A stretch of DNA of 64,000 nucleotides from Tepidanaerobacter sp. EBM-38. GTDB lineage: Bacteria > Bacillota > Thermosediminibacteria > Thermosediminibacterales > Tepidanaerobacteraceae. Made by a program: the position numbers and the translations under genes. Of the stretch, positions 8,915 to 19,535 are shown piece by piece. Under the pieces are notes generated by a model. The model had not been told where the DNA came from. It worked only from the letters and a program-made list of their open reading frames with translations, and did not search any database. The stretch spans positions 1-64,000 of the forward strand of contig MPOT01000029.1 of the NCBI GenBank assembly GCA_001896545.1. The letters are read 5' to 3'. Within the stretch, counting starts at the first letter, position 1. Each line of letters opens with the position of its first letter.

Positions 8915-11116
8915 ATGATTGAGCTGGAAGGTGTTGTAGAGAGAATTACATATTATAATGAGGAAAATGGTTTTACTGTTGCAAAAATTACAGTAAAAGA
9001 TAGCGATGATTTAATTACGGCTATAGGGTATTTTCACTGTCTTGAAGTCGGGGAAGTATTAAAACTCAAGGGAAATTGGACTATACATAAAAATTACGGG
9101 CATCAGTTCAAGGTCGAGTTTTATGAGACGATTATGCCGGCGACTGTCAGGGGTATAGAAAACTATTTGGCATCAGGGGTAATTCGCGGCATAGGTCCTA
9201 CAATGGCAAAGAAAATCGTAGAAGAATTTGGAGAAAAAACTTTGGAGGTCTTAAGTAACTCACCTGAAAAGCTTTTAAGTGTTCCCGGTATTGGAGAGAA
9301 AAAACTTAAAATGATAACTGAATCCTATAGCCAGCAACAGGAAACTCGCGATATCATGTTGTTTCTTCAAGAATATGGAATTGGTCCTAATGTAGCGGTA
9401 AAAATATATAAAAACTATAAAGAAAAATCAATTCAAATACTGAAGGAAAACTCTTATCGTTTAGCAGACGAAGTATATGGAATCGGATTTAAAACAGCCG
9501 ACTATATTGCTCAAAAAATGGGTATGGAACGCGACTCTATGGAACGTCTCTGTGCCGGCTTGAAATATGCTATGGTAAAGGCCGCAGATGAAGGCCATGT
9601 TTTTATGCCGCTTGAGGAGTTGCTGCATAAAGCTTCGGAACTTTTATCCGTAGAAAAAGAGCCTTTAAATCAAGCTTTTTTAGCGCTTGAGGAAAAGAAA
9701 GATATTGTTGTAGAGAGGGCATGGGGCAGGGAAGATGTGTATTTGGCCGCTTTTTACTATTCGGAAAAGGCCGTCGCTCGCAGGCTTTTTTTATTGGCTG
9801 CTATGATAGACGAGCCGTTGGAAATTACCGATGAAACTATAAATGAGATAGAAAAGTGCTGCAATATAAGGCTGGCTAAGCGTCAAAGGGAAGCCATTGA
9901 AAAAGCGGCACAGCATGGTGTGTTGGTAATTACGGGAGGTCCGGGCACCGGTAAAACCACAACAATTCAGAGCTTATTGGAATTTTTCAAAAAGCAAGAA
10001 TTAAAGGTGGCACTTGCAGCGCCAACAGGTCGAGCTGCAAAACGGATGGTAGAAGCTACAGGAGTTGAAGCAAAGACAATCCACAGATTGTTAGAATATA
10101 ATGCATATGAGCAAGGCGGCATGGCTTTTGGCAAGAATCAGGACGATCCTTTAGATGAAGATGTTATTATTGTAGATGAAATGTCCATGGTTGATATAAT
10201 TCTCATGCATCATCTGCTGTCTGCAGTAAGACCGGGTGCTCGACTTATTTTGGTAGGAGATAAAGACCAGCTTCCATCGGTAGGGCCGGGCAGTGTCTTG
10301 AGAGAAATCATTGAAAGCGATAGAATTCCGGTAGTGGTTCTTGATGAGATATTTCGGCAAGCACAGGAAAGCATGATTATAGTAAATGCACATAGGATAA
10401 ATAAAGGTTATTTTCCATATATAAACGTGAAAGATAAGGACTTTTTTTTCGAGCAGGTTCTCCTACCTGAGGATATATTGGAAACTATCTTGGAGATGAC
10501 TAAAAACCGGTTACCTAATTACGGAAATTTTGATCCATTTGAGGATATTCAGGTACTGACACCAATGAAAAAAGGGTTAGTAGGTGTTGCTAATTTAAAC
10601 GACAACTTACAGTCGATTTTAAATCCGCCAAACAGGCGCAAGAAGGAATATCATTATCGTGCATGCGTTTTCCGTGAAGGTGACAAAGTCATGCAGATTA
10701 AAAACAATTACGATAAAGAAGTATTTAACGGCGACTTGGGCCGAATTGTCAGAATTGATGATGAAGATGTAGTCATCGTGAGTTTTGCAGATGCATGGCA
10801 AGAAAGGGAAGTGGCTTATCAAGGTCAAGAAATAGAAGAATTAAGTCTTGCTTATGCCCTTTCTGTACATAAGAGCCAAGGCAGCGAATTTCCGGTAGTT
10901 ATTATGCCTATCACAACCTCGCACTATGTGATGCTGCAGAGGAACCTTTTATATACTGCCGTTACGAGGGCTAAGAAACTAATAGTACTTGTGGGTACAA
11001 AACAAGCCCTGACAATATCCATACAAAACAACAGGTCACTGAGACGCTATGGCCATCTAAGTGACAGGATAATTGACGAATTTTCCCAAGCAATTTTTAG
11101 GGACGGTTCCATTTAA
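8915..11116 (+). CDS. recD2: RecD2-type 5'-3' DNA helicase
   Basis: RecD2 is a superfamily 1B helicase that works without RecBC and acts in repair and replication-fork maintenance. The protein is 733 residues from ATG 8915, chosen because GGAG at 8903-8906 is eight bases upstream; an in-frame GTG at 8906 would overlap that site. The N-terminal region has an OB-like part and helix-hairpin-helix repeats (about 85-190: VPGIGEKKLKMI, YGIGFKTADYIA). Walker A GGPGTGKT is at 341-348, Walker B is IIVDEMSM near 417, and the C-terminal helicase motif is SLAYALSVHKSQGSEFPVV. Length and motifs are typical. It is transcribed from its own promoter and followed by the lar genes. Confidence 0.95.
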   Translation: MIELEGVVERITYYNEENGFTVAKITVKDSDDLITAIGYFHCLEVGEVLKLKGNWTIHKNYGHQFKVEFYETIMPATVRGIENYLASGVIRGIGPTMAKKIVEEFGEKTLEVLSNSPEKLLSVPGIGEKKLKMITESYSQQQETRDIMLFLQEYGIGPNVAVKIYKNYKEKSIQILKENSYRLADEVYGIGFKTADYIAQKMGMERDSMERLCAGLKYAMVKAADEGHVFMPLEELLHKASELLSVEKEPLNQAFLALEEKKDIVVERAWGREDVYLAAFYYSEKAVARRLFLLAAMIDEPLEITDETINEIEKCCNIRLAKRQREAIEKAAQHGVLVITGGPGTGKTTTIQSLLEFFKKQELKVALAAPTGRAAKRMVEATGVEAKTIHRLLEYNAYEQGGMAFGKNQDDPLDEDVIIVDEMSMVDIILMHHLLSAVRPGARLILVGDKDQLPSVGPGSVLREIIESDRIPVVVLDEIFRQAQESMIIVNAHRINKGYFPYINVKDKDFFFEQVLLPEDILETILEMTKNRLPNYGNFDPFEDIQVLTPMKKGLVGVANLNDNLQSILNPPNRRKKEYHYRACVFREGDKVMQIKNNYDKEVFNGDLGRIVRIDDEDVVIVSFADAWQEREVAYQGQEIEELSLAYALSVHKSQGSEFPVVIMPITTSHYVMLQRNLLYTAVTRAKKLIVLVGTKQALTISIQNNRSLRRYGHLSDRIIDEFSQAIFRDGSI

Positions 11117-11168
11117 TTCACTTTTGATTCAGTGTAGATATTTTACTTAGTTGAGAGGTGGAAATGAT

Positions 11169-12002
11169 ATGTTAGAACAGAAACTCTCCAATCTAAAGCA
11201 AAGAATTCAGGCACTCAAACAGGTGGTGGTAGCTTTTTCAGGGGGCGTTGACAGCACTTTCCTATTAAAGGTATGTATGGATGTTTTGGGTAGGGATCAT
11301 GTCTTGGCAGTAACCGCCAGGTCTGGGGCCTTCTCTGAAAAAGAGTTTATAGAATCTCAAGGCTTGGTAAACCTCCTAAATGCCAGGCAAATAATAATAG
11401 AATTAGATGAGTTGAATATCCCTGGTATCCTAGACAACCCTCCCGAAAGGTGTTACTTTTGCAAGCGGTATTTATTTAATAAGTTTATCAACATTGCCAG
11501 AGAACAAGGCTATGATTTTGTAGTGGAGGGTTCGAACTTTAGCGATACTGAAGATTTCAGGCCAGGAATGGTTGCCATACAGGAACTGGGTATTATAAGC
11601 CCATTGAAAGAAGTAGGCTTGACCAAGGATGAAATACGAAAAGCCTCAAAAGAAATGGGACTTCCTACATGGAATAAACCTTCATATGCATGTCTTTTTT
11701 CTAGATTTCCATATGGAGAAAAAATTACTCGGGAAAAACTTAAAAGGGTGTCCGAGGCCGAGGATTTATTGAGAGGCCTCGGGTTTTATCAATTTCGCGT
11801 CCGCAGCCATGAGGACCTTGCACGAATTGAAGTTTTGCCGGAGGAAATAAACAGGTTTTTTGAGCAAAGCTTTCGTGATAAAATAACAAATGAGTTTAAA
11901 AAACTAGGTTTCACATATATTACCTTGGATTTGACAGGATATAGGACAGGCAGCATGAATGAGGAGCTAAAAGAGGGGGACAGAGCAGCTTGGAAAAATT
12001 AA
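11169..12002 (+). CDS. larE: LarE, pyridinium biscarboxylate sulfur transferase
   Basis: LarE converts the two carboxylates of the LarB product to thiocarboxylates during synthesis of the nickel-pincer nucleotide cofactor. The PP-loop SGGVDS near residue 25 adenylates the substrate. Three cysteines stand out: C95 and C98 in RCYFCK and C175 in SYACLFSR. C175 matches the sacrificial cysteine of the Lactobacillus plantarum enzyme. The extra CxxC is the pattern of [4Fe-4S]-containing LarE such as that of Thermotoga maritima, so this enzyme may be catalytic rather than self-sacrificing; that is inference. ATG 11169 is chosen over TTG 11151 because AGAGGTGG lies between them. The end overlaps larB by 13 bp, indicating translational coupling. 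Confidence 0.92.
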   Translation: MLEQKLSNLKQRIQALKQVVVAFSGGVDSTFLLKVCMDVLGRDHVLAVTARSGAFSEKEFIESQGLVNLLNARQIIIELDELNIPGILDNPPERCYFCKRYLFNKFINIAREQGYDFVVEGSNFSDTEDFRPGMVAIQELGIISPLKEVGLTKDEIRKASKEMGLPTWNKPSYACLFSRFPYGEKITREKLKRVSEAEDLLRGLGFYQFRVRSHEDLARIEVLPEEINRFFEQSFRDKITNEFKKLGFTYITLDLTGYRTGSMNEELKEGDRAAWKN

Positions 12003-12745
12003 GAGGATTACTTGAAAAATTGCAGGCAGGAGATGTAACAGTTGATGATGTTTTAAAAGAACTAAAAAATTTGCCTTATGAAAATCTGGAATTTGCTCGG
12101 ATTGACAATCATCGAAGCCTTAGGCGAGGAGTGCCGGAAGTAATCTACTGCCAAGGCAAGACAACGACTCAGGTGGTGGAAATAACCCGGCACATGCTGA
12201 AAAGCGGCAACAATGTTATGGGAACTCGAGCGGATTTAAAGACATTTCACGAAGTGCAGCTTATTGCCCCGGATGCAAAATACTATGAACCTGCAAGGAT
12301 TTTTGCAGTTCAGCAAGAAGAAGTCTTGAAAAACGAGGGTATTATTGCGGTTGTAACTGCTGGGACATCAGATATACCTGTGGCCGAGGAAGCTGCTGTA
12401 ACTGCAGAGCTGTTCGGCAATCCGGTAGAGAAGCTGTATGATGTGGGAGTGGCAGGTATCCATCGGCTGTTGATGAATATGAAAGTAATTCAATCAGCCA
12501 GAGTAATAATAGTTGTGGCCGGTATGGAAGGAGCATTGGCCAGTGTAGTCGGGGGATTAGTGGACAAACCCGTGGTGGCGGTTCCCACAAGCATAGGATA
12601 CGGAGCCAACTTTCACGGCCTTTCTGCCTTGCTTGCAATGCTAAACAGCTGTGCCGGCGGTGTATCGGTAGTCAACATCGATAACGGCTTTGGTGCGGCA
12701 TATGTTGCCCATCAAATTAATCGGCTGGGAGAAAAGAGTGAATAG
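11990..12745 (+). CDS. larB: LarB, NaAD carboxylase/hydrolase
   Basis: LarB carboxylates nicotinic acid adenine dinucleotide at C5 and hydrolyses it to pyridinium-3,5-biscarboxylic acid mononucleotide, the first step of nickel-pincer cofactor synthesis. The C-terminal half (about 115-250) is a PurE-like fold: VTAGTSDIPVAEEAA, YDVGVAGIHRL, VVAGMEGALASVVGGL and AVPTSIGYGA. The 251-residue length is normal. The TTG start has AGAGGGGGA upstream, inside the end of larE. Order larE-larB-larC on one strand defines an operon. Confidence 0.94.
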   Translation: MEKLRGLLEKLQAGDVTVDDVLKELKNLPYENLEFARIDNHRSLRRGVPEVIYCQGKTTTQVVEITRHMLKSGNNVMGTRADLKTFHEVQLIAPDAKYYEPARIFAVQQEEVLKNEGIIAVVTAGTSDIPVAEEAAVTAELFGNPVEKLYDVGVAGIHRLLMNMKVIQSARVIIVVAGMEGALASVVGGLVDKPVVAVPTSIGYGANFHGLSALLAMLNSCAGGVSVVNIDNGFGAAYVAHQINRLGEKSE

Positions 12746-12799
12746 GATAAATAAATTATGTAAATCAACTACGAATTAAGATATGAGGGAGTGAGCGCT

Positions 12800-14002
12800 G
12801 TGAAAAACGGTAACAGCAAAACCATCTTATACCTGGATTGCTTTTCCGGCATAAGTGGAGATATGTTCCTTGGTGCCATGCTGGATTTGGGGTTAGACAA
12901 GGAAGAATTTTTAAGTGAACTTACAAAACTTCCTTTACATGATTATGAAGTGGAAATAAAAAAGGCGTTGAAGGGCGGCATTACAGGCACAGATGTTATG
13001 GTGAAAACTCATGAGCATCATCCGCATCGGGGTTTAAAGCAAATATATGAGATAATTGACAACAGCAAACTAAAATCAGATGTAAAACAAAAAAGCAAAG
13101 AAGCTTTCTATAAGTTAGCTGAAGCGGAAGGTAAGGTTCACGACAAGCCTCCGGAAGAAATCCATTTTCATGAGGTAGGGGCGGTGGATTCTATTGTGGA
13201 TATCGTAGGTTCATGTATTCTTATGGACATGCTAAACCCTGGAGCGGTCTATGCTTCGCCGGTCAACGTCGGCTCAGGAACGGTAAACTGCGCCCACGGA
13301 ATCCTACCGGTACCGGCTCCTGCTACCATAGAACTTCTAAAAGGAGTTCCCGTATATGCGGCAGAGGAATCAGGAGAGTTTACAACGCCAACGGGAGCAC
13401 TTCTTTTAACCATATTTGTTGACGAATTCGGGTCTATGCCCTTGGGAATTCCTGAAAAATCCGGTTATGGATTGGGTAAGGCCGAGAGAAAGTCTCCAAA
13501 TGTTTTAAGGGCGGTCTTGCTTAAAGAATACTGCAATACCGGCGACATACATACAAACGATTTGGAAAAGGATAAAATAGCAATCCTTGAAGCGAATGTA
13601 GATGATATGAATCCCGAGCTATATGAGGGAGCTATTGAAAGCCTTTTTCAAAAAGGAGCATTAGATGTGTTTCTTACACCAATAATCATGAAAAAGACCC
13701 GACCCGGGATAAAGATTACCTGTCTTTGTCCGCCGGATAAAAAGCAGCATTTGGCGGAAACTATGCTTAGGGAAACCGCTACTTTGGGTGTAAGGGAATT
13801 GGTGTCGGATCGTATAAAGCTTTTTAGAGAGATAAAAGAAATAAATACACCTTTAGGGAATCTAAGGGTCAAGATAGCTAAAATAGGCGACGAAATCATC
13901 AGAACAACCCCTGAATATGAAGATATGAAATGTTTGGCTAAAAACAACAAGATGCCTTTACTGAAGGCTTATGAAATTGTAAATCAGTTTTTAGCAGGAT
14001 GA
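12800..14002 (+). CDS. larC: LarC, nickel insertion cyclometallase
   Basis: LarC uses CTP and Ni(II) to insert nickel into the dithio-pyridinium mononucleotide, finishing the NPN cofactor. This is the full-length protein (about 400 residues) in one frame, unlike the L. plantarum case where LarC1 and LarC2 are joined by a ribosomal frameshift. A histidine-rich stretch THEHHPHRG (about 70-80) and EIHFHEVGAVDSIVDIVG near 115 are family hallmarks and may hold metal. GTG 12800 is preferred over GTG 12791 because GAGGGAG sits at 12785-12791. No larA (lactate racemase) gene is in the window, so the apo-enzyme served by the cofactor is unknown here. Confidence 0.93.
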   Translation: MKNGNSKTILYLDCFSGISGDMFLGAMLDLGLDKEEFLSELTKLPLHDYEVEIKKALKGGITGTDVMVKTHEHHPHRGLKQIYEIIDNSKLKSDVKQKSKEAFYKLAEAEGKVHDKPPEEIHFHEVGAVDSIVDIVGSCILMDMLNPGAVYASPVNVGSGTVNCAHGILPVPAPATIELLKGVPVYAAEESGEFTTPTGALLLTIFVDEFGSMPLGIPEKSGYGLGKAERKSPNVLRAVLLKEYCNTGDIHTNDLEKDKIAILEANVDDMNPELYEGAIESLFQKGALDVFLTPIIMKKTRPGIKITCLCPPDKKQHLAETMLRETATLGVRELVSDRIKLFREIKEINTPLGNLRVKIAKIGDEIIRTTPEYEDMKCLAKNNKMPLLKAYEIVNQFLAG

Positions 14003-14143
14003 GCAGGATGATCGGTTGATTCTTGTAAAGCAAAGTTCATAGTGCTATACTAAATTTATGTAAGCAAGCATTATCTTGCGATAATACTGTAATACTGTTT
14101 TTTAAGAATAATATTTGAATAGCTTTGATAGGAGTGTTTTTTT

Positions 14144-15619
14144 ATGTCAGAAAATGTAAGAGTCAGATTTGCACCTAGCCCTACCGGCAGTCTGCATATA
14201 GGTGGAGCCAGGACGGCACTTTTTAACCTGCTTTTTGCAAGACACAATAACGGAACATTTGTGTTAAGGATAGAAGATACTGATACCGAAAGGTCCACCG
14301 AAGAATCTACGCAGCAGATTATAAGATCCCTAAAATGGCTTGGCCTTGACTGGGATGAAGGGCCGGAAAAAGGAGGAGATTTTGGCCCGTATTTTCAATC
14401 ACAGCGATTGGAACTTTATAAAAAAGAAGTAGACAGGCTTTTGGCCGAAGGGAAAGCCTATTATTGTTACTGCAGTCCTGAAGAGCTTTCTGAGCGGCGT
14501 GAAGCAGCTCTTAAAGCCGGCAAACCGCCTAAATATGATGGCCGCTGCCGCAACCTTACGCCGGAACAAAGAAAAAAGTTTGAAGATGAGGGAAGACCAT
14601 ATACCATAAGGTTAAAAATGCCTGAAGAGGGTCAAACTGCAGTAGAAGACCTTATTCGTGGGACGGTAGTATTTGATAACTCTGTCTTAGATGATTTGAT
14701 TATAGTAAAATCTAACGGCATTCCCACCTATAATTTTGCATGTGTTGTTGATGACAATGCTATGAAAATGACTCATATTATAAGAGCTGAAGAACATCTT
14801 TCCAATACGCCTAAACAGATTCAGACCTATTTGGCTTTAGGCTATGAAATACCAAAGTTTGCTCATGTTCCGATGATATTAGCACCGGATCGCAGTAAAC
14901 TTAGTAAACGGCATGGAGCAACCTCTGTGGAAGAATTTAGAGATCAAGGTTATCTTGCGGAATCTATAATAAACTATCTAACGCTGCTTGGGTGGTCACC
15001 TGAGGGAACTGAAGAAATCTTTGACATGGATAAGGCTATAAGAGAATTCACACTGGAAAGAGTTAACAAAACAGCAGCCATCTATGATGTAAAGAAACTA
15101 ACATGGATAAATGGTCACTATATGCGCGAGTTAGATTTGGAGTATATAACAGAGCAGACTATACCATTTATGATTAAGAAGGGTATTATTACCGAAGAAG
15201 AGGCACGGGATAATTTTGACTATATCAAAAAGGTAGTTGAAATTTCCAGAGACAGAGCAAAAACCCTGGATGAGCTGGCGGATACTATAAGCTTTTTCTT
15301 TAAGGATGTGACGGAATATGAAGAAAAAGGCGTTAAAAAACATTTTTCCAAGGAAAATGCCGCAAAGCTTTTGACACTGGGTGCCGAAGCCTTAGAAAAA
15401 TTGGAAGATTTTACTCATGATAAAACCGAAGAAACATTTAGAAATATTACGGCCGATATGGGGCTAAAAGCGGCTGAAATTATTCATCCCACCCGGCTTG
15501 CTATCACCGGCAGGACTGTTGGCCCCGGCCTTTTTGACATTATCGTGCTTTTAGGCAGGGAAAAGACCGTGGAACGCATGAGAAAAGCTGCACAATGGAT
15601 TAGTAATAAGAGCAATTAG
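14144..15619 (+). CDS. gltX: Glutamyl-tRNA synthetase
   Basis: A class I aminoacyl-tRNA synthetase of 491 residues that charges tRNA-Glu (and, in many Firmicutes, tRNA-Gln before amidation). The HIGH signature appears as [13 protein letters not shown] near residues 11-23, and the KMSKS equivalent is KLSKRHG near 250. The anticodon-binding C-terminus is complete. The 141-bp upstream region shows no T-box. It may be read through from larC, as no terminator was found between. Whether it is discriminating or non-discriminating cannot be decided from these motifs. Confidence 0.97.
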   Translation: MSENVRVRFAPSPTGSLHIGGARTALFNLLFARHNNGTFVLRIEDTDTERSTEESTQQIIRSLKWLGLDWDEGPEKGGDFGPYFQSQRLELYKKEVDRLLAEGKAYYCYCSPEELSERREAALKAGKPPKYDGRCRNLTPEQRKKFEDEGRPYTIRLKMPEEGQTAVEDLIRGTVVFDNSVLDDLIIVKSNGIPTYNFACVVDDNAMKMTHIIRAEEHLSNTPKQIQTYLALGYEIPKFAHVPMILAPDRSKLSKRHGATSVEEFRDQGYLAESIINYLTLLGWSPEGTEEIFDMDKAIREFTLERVNKTAAIYDVKKLTWINGHYMRELDLEYITEQTIPFMIKKGIITEEEARDNFDYIKKVVEISRDRAKTLDELADTISFFFKDVTEYEEKGVKKHFSKENAAKLLTLGAEALEKLEDFTHDKTEETFRNITADMGLKAAEIIHPTRLAITGRTVGPGLFDIIVLLGREKTVERMRKAAQWISNKSN

Positions 15620-15643
15620 CTTAGTTTTTCATCATAAAATCCA

Positions 15644-15697
15644 AGGCCATGCATTAATGTAGCTAAAAAGCTATCTTATGCATGGCTTCTTTTATTT
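15644..15697 (+). terminator. Terminator of gltX
   Basis: An 11-bp stem (15644-15654 with 15678-15688, core GCCATGCAT/ATGCATGGC) encloses a second small hairpin TAGCT-AAAA-AGCTA and is followed by TCTTTTATTT. A second weaker candidate, AAGCAGC (15725-15731) with GCTGCTT (15753-15759) and a T run, lies just downstream. The rest of the gap to 15882 shows nothing else. Confidence 0.8.
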
Positions 15698-15881
15698 ATG
15701 AGAATTCATAAGCGCAAGTTTTGCAAGCAGCCGCTTTTAAATACTAAGTTGTGCTGCTTTTTGTCTGCAACGGCATCATAAATAGATTAAAATATGATGA
15801 TATTTGTGGACAAGTGTGATATTATGTAATGTAGCGTAATAATAGAACTTTATAAAGCTTGGAAACAAGGAGGATATAGAC

Positions 15882-16682
15882 TTGAAACCTATCAAAGTAA
15901 TTACTTTTTTGATTGTGCTGACCTCAGCTGTAATGATACCATGGATAACCGGAGAAAAAACTGAGTTTGCTCCACTTTCGACAGAAGGTGCAGAATCAGA
16001 AAATATCATACTGGAAAAACCTGAAATTGATGTATTGCAAGAGATTGAACCAAAACCATTAAGCAAGTTTCCAAGCAAGATAACCGTCTTAAAAGCCAAT
16101 GAAATAACAGCCGTGAACATCAGGGAGCTGCCGTCTTCAGATTCCAAAAGCTTAGGTGTGGTTTATGGAGACTTGGTACATGTAGAAGTTATAAAGAATT
16201 TAGATAATGGCTATACAGAAGTGAGCTGTAGGGACTATAGAACAATGAAACCAATTTGCGGTTTTGTTCCCACAGAATACATAAAAGAAGTTGATTTGGA
16301 TGAAAAATTTGGGGTAATAGTTGATTTAAGTGAACAGAAGGTAGATATTTACGAAAATGGTAACATTATTAAAACTTTTTCATGTTCCACAGGACTAGAT
16401 GAAAATGGCTGTGGTACCCCCGAAGGTCTGTACCGCATAGGTGAAAGAGGGGACTCTTTTTACAGCCCTAAGTATAAACAAGGTGGCTACTATTGGGTAA
16501 GATTTAATAACAACTATCTTTTCCATAGCGTGCCCTTTGACGAAAACAAAAAGATTATTGAAGAAGAAGCGGAAAAACTGGGTCAAAAGTCATCTCACGG
16601 GTGCATACGTCTTTCCTTAGATGATGCCCTATGGTTTTATAAAAACATACCACAGGGCACTCCGGTCGTAATCAAGGATTAA
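15882..16682 (+). CDS. L,D-transpeptidase with SH3-like domain
   Basis: This 266-residue exported protein has an N-terminal signal anchor (about residues 5-25), an SH3-like wall-binding domain (about 65-140) and a YkuD catalytic domain (about 145-265). The active site is SHGCIRLS with Cys241. Such enzymes form 3-3 crosslinks in peptidoglycan or tether other molecules to it, outside the membrane. The TTG start follows AAGGAGG by eight bases. Its 3' end overlaps the convergent M1 peptidase gene by 11 bp. The role in vegetative wall versus spore cortex is not visible. Confidence 0.92.
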   Translation: MKPIKVITFLIVLTSAVMIPWITGEKTEFAPLSTEGAESENIILEKPEIDVLQEIEPKPLSKFPSKITVLKANEITAVNIRELPSSDSKSLGVVYGDLVHVEVIKNLDNGYTEVSCRDYRTMKPICGFVPTEYIKEVDLDEKFGVIVDLSEQKVDIYENGNIIKTFSCSTGLDENGCGTPEGLYRIGERGDSFYSPKYKQGGYYWVRFNNNYLFHSVPFDENKKIIEEEAEKLGQKSSHGCIRLSLDDALWFYKNIPQGTPVVIKD

Positions 16683-18189
16683 GCCATTTGTCGTAGAAGC
16701 TCTCATCGAGAGCTTCATATTTTTTGCCTCTCAAGAATTCTTCAAACTCTTTTAGGCTGACATTTTTATACTTGAACGTTTCTAGATATGACCGCAAAAA
16801 GTCTAATAAGTTTTCTTCACCGATTTGATTTCTCAGGTCTTCATAAAATAATACACCGGATGTATAAACAGTTGTAAAATATTCTTGCTGGTTTTTAAAA
16901 AGCGGAAGAGGGTCCAGCATATGTATATGATTTTTCATGACAAAATCTACAGAGGTATTCACATATCTGCCGAAATATGAATCTCTGCCGGGCTGTCCAT
17001 AGCGCTTTTCGAAATAATAGGCAGTGGAAAATTCAGTTATTCCTTCATCCAGCCATGGCTCGTTTATTTGGTCGCTTCCGACTAAACCATACCACCATTG
17101 ATGTGCGACTTCATGGGCGGTAGATCTTTCCAGGGAAGTGCTTGCTATATGTGGTTCCGTATATTTGGTAGCATCCATCATTATAAAAGTGGGAAATTCC
17201 ATGCCTCCCAGATAATAATTAGCCTCGGCAATCCTGAGCTCCGGGTATGGGTATTTTCCAAACGCATCATTAAAAATACCAAGGGCATATTTTGCAATAT
17301 TTAGTGCCATAAAACCACCCCGCTTATCCTCCGGGTGAAAATAAGACACTATTTTTATGCCATCAACTATATCTGTTGAAGTTTGATAATTATTGCTTAT
17401 AGCTGCGGCGAATTCTCGTATACTGTCAATGGAATAAATAAAAATCGCCTTATTATCTTTTGTGTAGCTTTCCTCTAAAATCCCTGATGCAGCAACTGTA
17501 AAGTCTTTCGGCACTGTAAAACTTACGGTGTAATCTGATATATCGCTGTAAGTGCAGTCGCCTATAGCGTAATGCTTATCAAGATTCCACTTGCCATCCT
17601 TGCACACTGCCAGGACAGGATACCAATTACCTAGCGACAAGGTTATTTTACCATCTCCAAATGTCTGGTAGCCAAGACGAAATTTGGCCTGTGGGACAGT
17701 AAGCTCAAATTGTATATTTATAATTGATACATTACCGGGGTCTACCGGATGGTTTAATATTAATTTGAGTATCTCATCGTCTTCGATTAAAGACCAGGCA
17801 ACATCTTTACCATCTTGCTCAACTTGCTGTATTTTTATTCCACCGGGGCTAAAGCCTTTAGGAAATGCGCGATAAAAGTCTTCCTTAAAAAAAGGCACAC
17901 GGGCAGAGCTTGAAAATATATTGGGATAAAGATGAAAATAGAGTTCTTTAAAAATGTCCTCAGTATTATTTACATATGTTAAATTCATTACGGCTTTTAT
18001 CTTATTTATTCCGTTATATTCGACCTTAATGTCGTAAACATTTCTCTCAGGTGGCAGATAAACAGTATGGCTTTCTTCGGGCTGTTGCGCCTCAGTCTTT
18101 ACTATAGGATGTAAAAAGACGTTTTTTACAATAAGAAACATCAAAAATATAAGCAATACAGCAGCAACAAGTGTAACAACTTTTTTCAA
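16672..18189 (-). CDS. Membrane-anchored M1-family metallopeptidase
   Basis: This protein of about 505 residues has one N-terminal hydrophobic helix (residues 3-28), so the enzyme is probably outside and tethered. The gluzincin zinc site is HEVAH at 359-363 with the third ligand Glu382 (HExxH-x18-E), and the aminopeptidase-type GGMEFPTFI loop precedes it. It resembles the shorter M1 proteins of Clostridia lacking the large C-terminal domain of PepN. The start is TTG 18189, because AGGAGG lies six bases upstream; an earlier in-frame TTG at 18219 would place that site inside the gene. Substrates are unknown. Confidence 0.88.
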   Translation of the reverse strand: MKKVVTLVAAVLLIFLMFLIVKNVFLHPIVKTEAQQPEESHTVYLPPERNVYDIKVEYNGINKIKAVMNLTYVNNTEDIFKELYFHLYPNIFSSSARVPFFKEDFYRAFPKGFSPGGIKIQQVEQDGKDVAWSLIEDDEILKLILNHPVDPGNVSIINIQFELTVPQAKFRLGYQTFGDGKITLSLGNWYPVLAVCKDGKWNLDKHYAIGDCTYSDISDYTVSFTVPKDFTVAASGILEESYTKDNKAIFIYSIDSIREFAAAISNNYQTSTDIVDGIKIVSYFHPEDKRGGFMALNIAKYALGIFNDAFGKYPYPELRIAEANYYLGGMEFPTFIMMDATKYTEPHIASTSLERSTAHEVAHQWWYGLVGSDQINEPWLDEGITEFSTAYYFEKRYGQPGRDSYFGRYVNTSVDFVMKNHIHMLDPLPLFKNQQEYFTTVYTSGVLFYEDLRNQIGEENLLDFLRSYLETFKYKNVSLKEFEEFLRGKKYEALDESFYDKWLNP

Positions 18190-18401
18190 AACAAATCCTC
18201 CTAAATAAATGAAAAACAAGCTAATATTTTCCCATATATTGTATATTATATTTATTTCTATGTAAAAGCATTAAATCCTTCTAAACTCTAAAAAAGAAAA
18301 ATAAAGTTTAATTTTGCAGTAAAAAGTCGATTTTAAGCTAAAAATGTCAATATTTTCTAGCTGATTTAAAGTTTTGCTGCTTTCTGATTTTATATTTATC
18401 T

Positions 18402-18431
18402 TTGAAAGGGCTTTAGCATTAGGATTATAAT
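18402..18431 (+). promoter_or_regulatory. Orphan promoter-like sequence
   Basis: TTGAAA (18402-18407), 18-bp spacer, TATAAT (18426-18431), pointing right. No gene follows; the next element is the terminator at 18473-18508, so any transcript would be about 70 nt. The remainder of 18190-18472 is AT-rich and shows nothing recognisable. Confidence 0.4.
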
Positions 18432-18472
18432 AGTCATATTTTAAAGATATGTTTACCGGAGAAATTTATATA

Positions 18473-18508
18473 AAAAAGCTCTGCTCGTTAGACTGAGCAG
18501 AGCTTTTT
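18473..18508. terminator. Strong symmetric terminator after fba
   Basis: A 14-bp stem, AAAAAGCTCTGCTC with GAGCAGAGCTTTTT, and an 8-base loop. The A and T flanks make it functional in both directions; on the minus strand it ends the fba transcript. Confidence 0.9.
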
Positions 18509-18542
18509 AGTATTCTTAAACACTGTTAAATTATTATTGTTT

Positions 18543-19535
<993 letters not shown>

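Noticed and set aside
12342-12638. 98-residue minus-strand ORF inside larB
   Set aside because: Antisense shadow of a well-supported gene; no start signal and a low-complexity Leu/Pro-rich product.
12791-14002. Programmed frameshift in larC
   Set aside because: The full LarC length is in one frame with both halves intact, so no shift is needed.
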